Shown here piece by piece: positions 60,644 through 64,000 of a stretch of DNA of 64,000 bases (its first letter is position 1; each line of letters opens with the position of its first letter). The stretch comes from CALRQJ02 sp943370285. Lineage in GTDB: Bacteria; Bacteroidota; Bacteroidia; Chitinophagales; Chitinophagaceae. Position numbers and translations under genes: made by a program. The notes beneath the pieces are model-generated. The model had not been told where the DNA came from, searched no databases, and saw nothing but the letters and a program-made list of their open reading frames with translations. The stretch is from positions 124,001 to 188,000 of the forward strand of contig CALRQJ020000003.1 in assembly GCA_943370285.1 (NCBI GenBank), in the 5' to 3' direction.

Positions 60644-63600
60644 ATGAGAAAAATCTTAACCCTCCTGGGTGGAGTGATGCTATTAATTACGCAGCTCTAC
60701 GCCCAAAACCGTACTGTAACAGGTACTGTGACCGATGACAAGGGACAACCCCTAGCCAATGTATCGGTAGTATTAAAGCCATCCGGCAGTGGTACTGTAA
60801 CCAATGACAAAGGAAAATTTTCAATTTCTGTTCCTAGCAATGCAAGAAGTTTGCAGTTCAGTTCTGTTAACTACACAGACGTAACTGTTGCGTTAGGTAA
60901 CAAAACGACAATTGATGTAAAGTTGGTCCCAGAAGACAAAACTTTGGCAGAAGTAGTAGTAGTAGGTTATGGTACACAAAAAAGGAAAGATGTTACATCT
61001 TCTATTGCAACTGTTTCTGGTGAAAGTATCAGAAACATTCCAGTGCAAAGCTTTGATCAAGCTTTATCCGGTAAGGCAGCAGGTGTTAATGTATCTATGC
61101 CAAATGGTGTTTTGAACAACCCTCCTGTTATCAGAATTAGAGGTGCAAATTCTATTACCGGTTCTACATTTCCACTAATTGTGATTGATGGTGTTCCCAC
61201 TTACAGCGGTGACTTTTCAACAAACTTATCAGCCAACAATGCACTTAGTTCAATCAATCCAGCAGATATCGAAGATATCCAAATATTGAAAGATGCTTCT
61301 GCGGCTGCTATTTATGGTAGCCGTGCTGCAAATGGCGTAATGTTAATCACAACAAAAAGAGGTAAACAAGGTAAAGCCAAAGTACAATATGATGTATCAT
61401 TTGGAACAACTAAGCCATTTAACCTTTTTGATGTGCTTAACGCTCAGCAATACGTTGAAATGAAAAATGAAGGTTTAAGAAATTTAAACCAAGTTGTAGT
61501 AACCGGAGTTCCTGCTGGAGCTCCTTTATTTTTCTTAGATACGTTAAATGGAGTTCCTGTGAATACTAATTGGGCTGACTATTTGTATCAAACCGGTAAT
61601 CAACAAAATCATTCACTAAGTGTTTCTGGCGCCAATCAGTTTACTAAATATTATTTTAGTGCTAACTGGACCAAACAAGAAGGGATGATTCAGACCAATA
61701 CTTTTGATCGTAAGCAAATGAGAATGAATATTGAACATAAAGTAAACGATTGGTTCAAAGTGGGTGGTAATTTCAACTTTAGCAGAGGTACAACTTACAG
61801 CCCTAATTCTGGTTCTTTACCCGGTACTCCATTTAGTACTGCCGGTTCAGCAAGATTGGCTTTTGTAACTGCACCTAACGTTTCTCCATTTACTACAACA
61901 GGAGAATATAATATTATGGGTTTAAATAATGCTGCACAACGCAATAGTTTTAATCAGATTGGAAGAAATAGAAATTTAGACAGATCAGGTTTTTACAATC
62001 CTGTGATGGTTAGAGATTTGAATATCATCTCTTCTCAAATTGACCAACTACAAGGCAATGTTTTTGCAGAAATTAAACCAATCAAAAATTTAACTTTTAG
62101 AACACAATATGGCGTTAATTACCAATTAGTTGATGATAGAACTTTTTATAATGCAATCCACGGCGATGGTTTACAAACAGTAGCTACAACTGATGATGGT
62201 ACAGCATTTAATGCTATAGGAAAATACAATATTATTAACTATCAAAACACTTTGAATTATGACTTTAAAGTAAATGATAAGCATAATTTCAATGTTTTGG
62301 TTGGTTCTGAAGAACAAAGAACAACTTCTGATAGATGGAGTGCAAAGCGTTCTGGACTTAGTGATAATTTCTTTAATGAATTTCAAGGAAACTTCACTAT
62401 AAATGATAATCCAAATGCCAATGCGTTGACAGAAAATTATTTGTTATCATTTTTTGGTAGATTAAACTACAGTTATGATAACAAATATTTCTTATCTGCT
62501 AATGTGAGGAGAGACGGATATTCTGCATTCTCTGAGGGTAAGAAGTGGGGTACATTTGCAGGAGCTTCTGCCGGATGGACCATTTCAAATGAAAATTTCT
62601 GGAAAGGTGGAATCACTAAAGTGTTCAACTCTTTGAAATTGAGAGGTAGTTATGGTCAGGTAGGTAATATTTCTAGCGTTGGTAATTTTGCATCTTTATC
62701 TACTTTTGGTGCAGGTCAGTATGGTTTAGGATATCCAACTCTATTCTTTTCCCAAGCAGGTAATGCAGATTTAAGATGGGAAAGCAGTCGCAAAACTGAT
62801 ATTGGTTTAGACTTCAGTGTACTAAATAATAGAGTTACTGCAGAAATCACTTATTATAATGTTAATTTAAGTGATTTGATTATTGATGTGCCTACTCCAT
62901 CTTCAATGGGTATACCGGGCAATACAATCGCAGCTAACGCAGCAGAAAGTTATAATAGAGGTTTTGAATTTAATATTAACGCCAAAGCAATTCAAAAAGA
63001 AAATTTTGGTTGGAGTATTAATTTGAATTTAACTACTCAAACAAATAAAGTAACCAAATTAGCACCTGGCGTAGGAGAGATTGTTGGAACAACGCAGCTT
63101 GAGCGTACAAACATTACCAAAGTGGGTTATTCTCAAGGTAGTTTCTTTGTAGTAAGAACGAATGGTGTAGATGCTGCAACAGGTAGAAGAATTTTTGTAA
63201 ATGCAGCTGGTCAAGAAGTATTGTTTGATTTTTCTCAAGCACCAGCAAATCGTTGGAAGTTTAGAGATGGTACAAATGCCCCACCGATTGACTTAGCTAG
63301 AGACGGATATATTGCAGGCAACGCATTGCCAACTGTTTATGGTGGTTTTACCAATAATTTCTACTATAAAGATTTCGATTTAACTGTTGATGCATTTTAT
63401 AGCTTTGGAAATAAAGTATATTTTGGTTCTAGAGCTGGTATGTTAGATCAACGTTTTTGGAATAACACAACAGAAGTTTTAAATCGTTGGCAAAAGCCTG
63501 GAGATATCACTGATATTCCACGTGTTGTATATAATGATAATTTCTCTAATGGTTCTGCATTCCCAATTGATGCAAACTTGTTCAATGGTAATTTTGTAAA

Positions 63601-63832
63601 AGTAAGGTCAATAATGATTGGCTATACTTTACCTAAAAAAGTACTTGACAAGGCAAAGATTGGTAGTGTAAGAATTTACAGCCAATTATTAAATCCATTT
63701 GTAATAACAAATTATCCAGGTGTTGACCCTGAGGTGTCTGTAAATGGTAATTCACCATTGACCCCAGGTGTTGATAGAAATACCGTTGGTCAAGCAAGAT
63801 CAGTAACCTTTGGTTTAAATGTTAGCTTCTAA
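60644..63832 (+). CDS. SusC/RagA-family TonB-linked outer membrane protein
   Basis: Complete 1062-residue SusC-type transporter, with its SusD 17 bp downstream (cut by the window end). Signal peptide 1-20 (ending LYAQ); carboxypeptidase-like domain about 22-103 (VTGTVTDDKGQPLANVSVVL); EVVVVGYGTQ near 104-113; plug with IRIRGANS, PLIVIDGVPT and DASAAAIYGSRAANGVMLI; barrel to the C-terminal Phe (GLNVSF). It is more divergent from the other two SusC proteins than a recent duplicate would be. Its upstream region shares TTTTTAACAA and TAAACC elements with the second SusC gene. Substrate unknown. Confidence 0.96.
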   Translation: MRKILTLLGGVMLLITQLYAQNRTVTGTVTDDKGQPLANVSVVLKPSGSGTVTNDKGKFSISVPSNARSLQFSSVNYTDVTVALGNKTTIDVKLVPEDKTLAEVVVVGYGTQKRKDVTSSIATVSGESIRNIPVQSFDQALSGKAAGVNVSMPNGVLNNPPVIRIRGANSITGSTFPLIVIDGVPTYSGDFSTNLSANNALSSINPADIEDIQILKDASAAAIYGSRAANGVMLITTKRGKQGKAKVQYDVSFGTTKPFNLFDVLNAQQYVEMKNEGLRNLNQVVVTGVPAGAPLFFLDTLNGVPVNTNWADYLYQTGNQQNHSLSVSGANQFTKYYFSANWTKQEGMIQTNTFDRKQMRMNIEHKVNDWFKVGGNFNFSRGTTYSPNSGSLPGTPFSTAGSARLAFVTAPNVSPFTTTGEYNIMGLNNAAQRNSFNQIGRNRNLDRSGFYNPVMVRDLNIISSQIDQLQGNVFAEIKPIKNLTFRTQYGVNYQLVDDRTFYNAIHGDGLQTVATTDDGTAFNAIGKYNIINYQNTLNYDFKVNDKHNFNVLVGSEEQRTTSDRWSAKRSGLSDNFFNEFQGNFTINDNPNANALTENYLLSFFGRLNYSYDNKYFLSANVRRDGYSAFSEGKKWGTFAGASAGWTISNENFWKGGITKVFNSLKLRGSYGQVGNISSVGNFASLSTFGAGQYGLGYPTLFFSQAGNADLRWESSRKTDIGLDFSVLNNRVTAEITYYNVNLSDLIIDVPTPSSMGIPGNTIAANAAESYNRGFEFNINAKAIQKENFGWSINLNLTTQTNKVTKLAPGVGEIVGTTQLERTNITKVGYSQGSFFVVRTNGVDAATGRRIFVNAAGQEVLFDFSQAPANRWKFRDGTNAPPIDLARDGYIAGNALPTVYGGFTNNFYYKDFDLTVDAFYSFGNKVYFGSRAGMLDQRFWNNTTEVLNRWQKPGDITDIPRVVYNDNFSNGSAFPIDANLFNGNFVKVRSIMIGYTLPKKVLDKAKIGSVRIYSQLLNPFVITNYPGVDPEVSVNGNSPLTPGVDRNTVGQARSVTFGLNVSF

Positions 63833-63849
63833 CAATTAAAAATTAAAAA

Positions 63850-64000
63850 ATGAAACTACTTTTTAATATCTCAAAAAAATTTGTAGTACCGGCTTGTGTG
63901 CTTTTCTCTTTTGCAAGTTGCAATAAAGATAAACTTAGCCCAGTACCACAAACAGCCATTTCCGACGCAAGTGCATTTGCATCGGCAGATAGAATTCAAC
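63850..64000 (+). CDS. SusD/RagB-family lipoprotein (3' end missing)
   Basis: The first 50 codons of the SusD partner of the third SusC, running off the window end. The N-terminus MKLLFNISKKFVVPACVLFS followed by FASC gives a lipobox with Cys24, then NKDKLSPVPQTAISDASAFA, the usual start of SusD proteins. The A-rich AATTAAAAA before the ATG is a typical Bacteroidota start region. Confidence 0.88.
   Translation, partial: MKLLFNISKKFVVPACVLFSFASCNKDKLSPVPQTAISDASAFASADRIQ

Noticed and set aside
1..64000. tRNA, rRNA, CRISPR arrays, prophage or insertion sequences
   Set aside because: No cloverleaf, rRNA core segment, regularly spaced repeat, transposase, integrase or phage structural gene was seen on either strand.

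Overview
The window is AT-rich chromosomal DNA from a gliding-type member of the Bacteroidota, most likely the family Chitinophagaceae. The evidence is three SusC/SusD nutrient-uptake pairs, the gliding-motility genes gldD, gldE and gldH, a PorZ-like type IX secretion protein, many Bacteroidota lipoproteins with short lipoboxes, A-rich rather than Shine-Dalgarno-like start regions, and promoter-like TAnnTTTG boxes. The species cannot be named from the sequence. I see no rRNA, tRNA, CRISPR array, prophage, integrase or transposase.

Layout. 1-5.6 kb: a SusC (5' end cut by the window), SusD and a SusE-type starch-binding lipoprotein, closed by a terminator. 5.7-8.8 kb: YicC-type RNase, gldH, and a histidine kinase/response regulator pair. 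8.8-20.3 kb: cell-envelope and housekeeping genes (BatD-like protein, arginase-fold protein, PBP4-type DD-peptidase, MutL, a small lipoprotein, a GH3/beta-lactamase fusion, a DUF4836-type lipoprotein). 20.3-27.5 kb: leftward genes ricT and holB, then radA-comF-lipoprotein-glutathione peroxidase. A 470-bp gap at 27.5-28.0 kb carries a candidate small RNA. 28.0-33.2 kb: YugP-type metallopeptidase and a second SusC/SusD pair. 33.3-36.3 kb: leftward HU, TPR protein, a 30-residue basic protein and RNase G. 36.5-40.2 kb: divergent mutY-ssb-gldE-gldD, a conserved Bacteroidota cluster. 40.2-50.7 kb: penicillin-acylase family enzyme, a DUF2306/proline-rich pair, DUF3109 protein, an unrecognised gene, a B12-binding radical SAM enzyme, LutB, a deacetylase-like protein and an EamA exporter. 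50.7-58.1 kb: leftward purH, comEC, half of carB, and a PorZ-like protein. 58.2-64 kb: MMPL/RND exporter and a third SusC/SusD pair (SusD cut by the window end).

How it fits together: the genes describe an aerobic or microaerobic polymer-degrading heterotroph that imports oligomers by TonB-dependent SusCD pumps, moves or secretes through GldD/GldE/GldH and type IX components, remodels peptidoglycan, and maintains DNA with MutL, MutY, RadA, SSB and HolB.

The observations most worth a second look are a carB gene reduced to its C-terminal half, a predicted ~80-nt small RNA or attenuator upstream of radA, TAnnTTTR boxes sitting 4-6 nt before several start codons (possible leaderless mRNAs), an arginase-fold protein missing metal ligands, and a 125-bp inverted-repeat element between holB and ricT. 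I did not find a clearly new multi-gene system.
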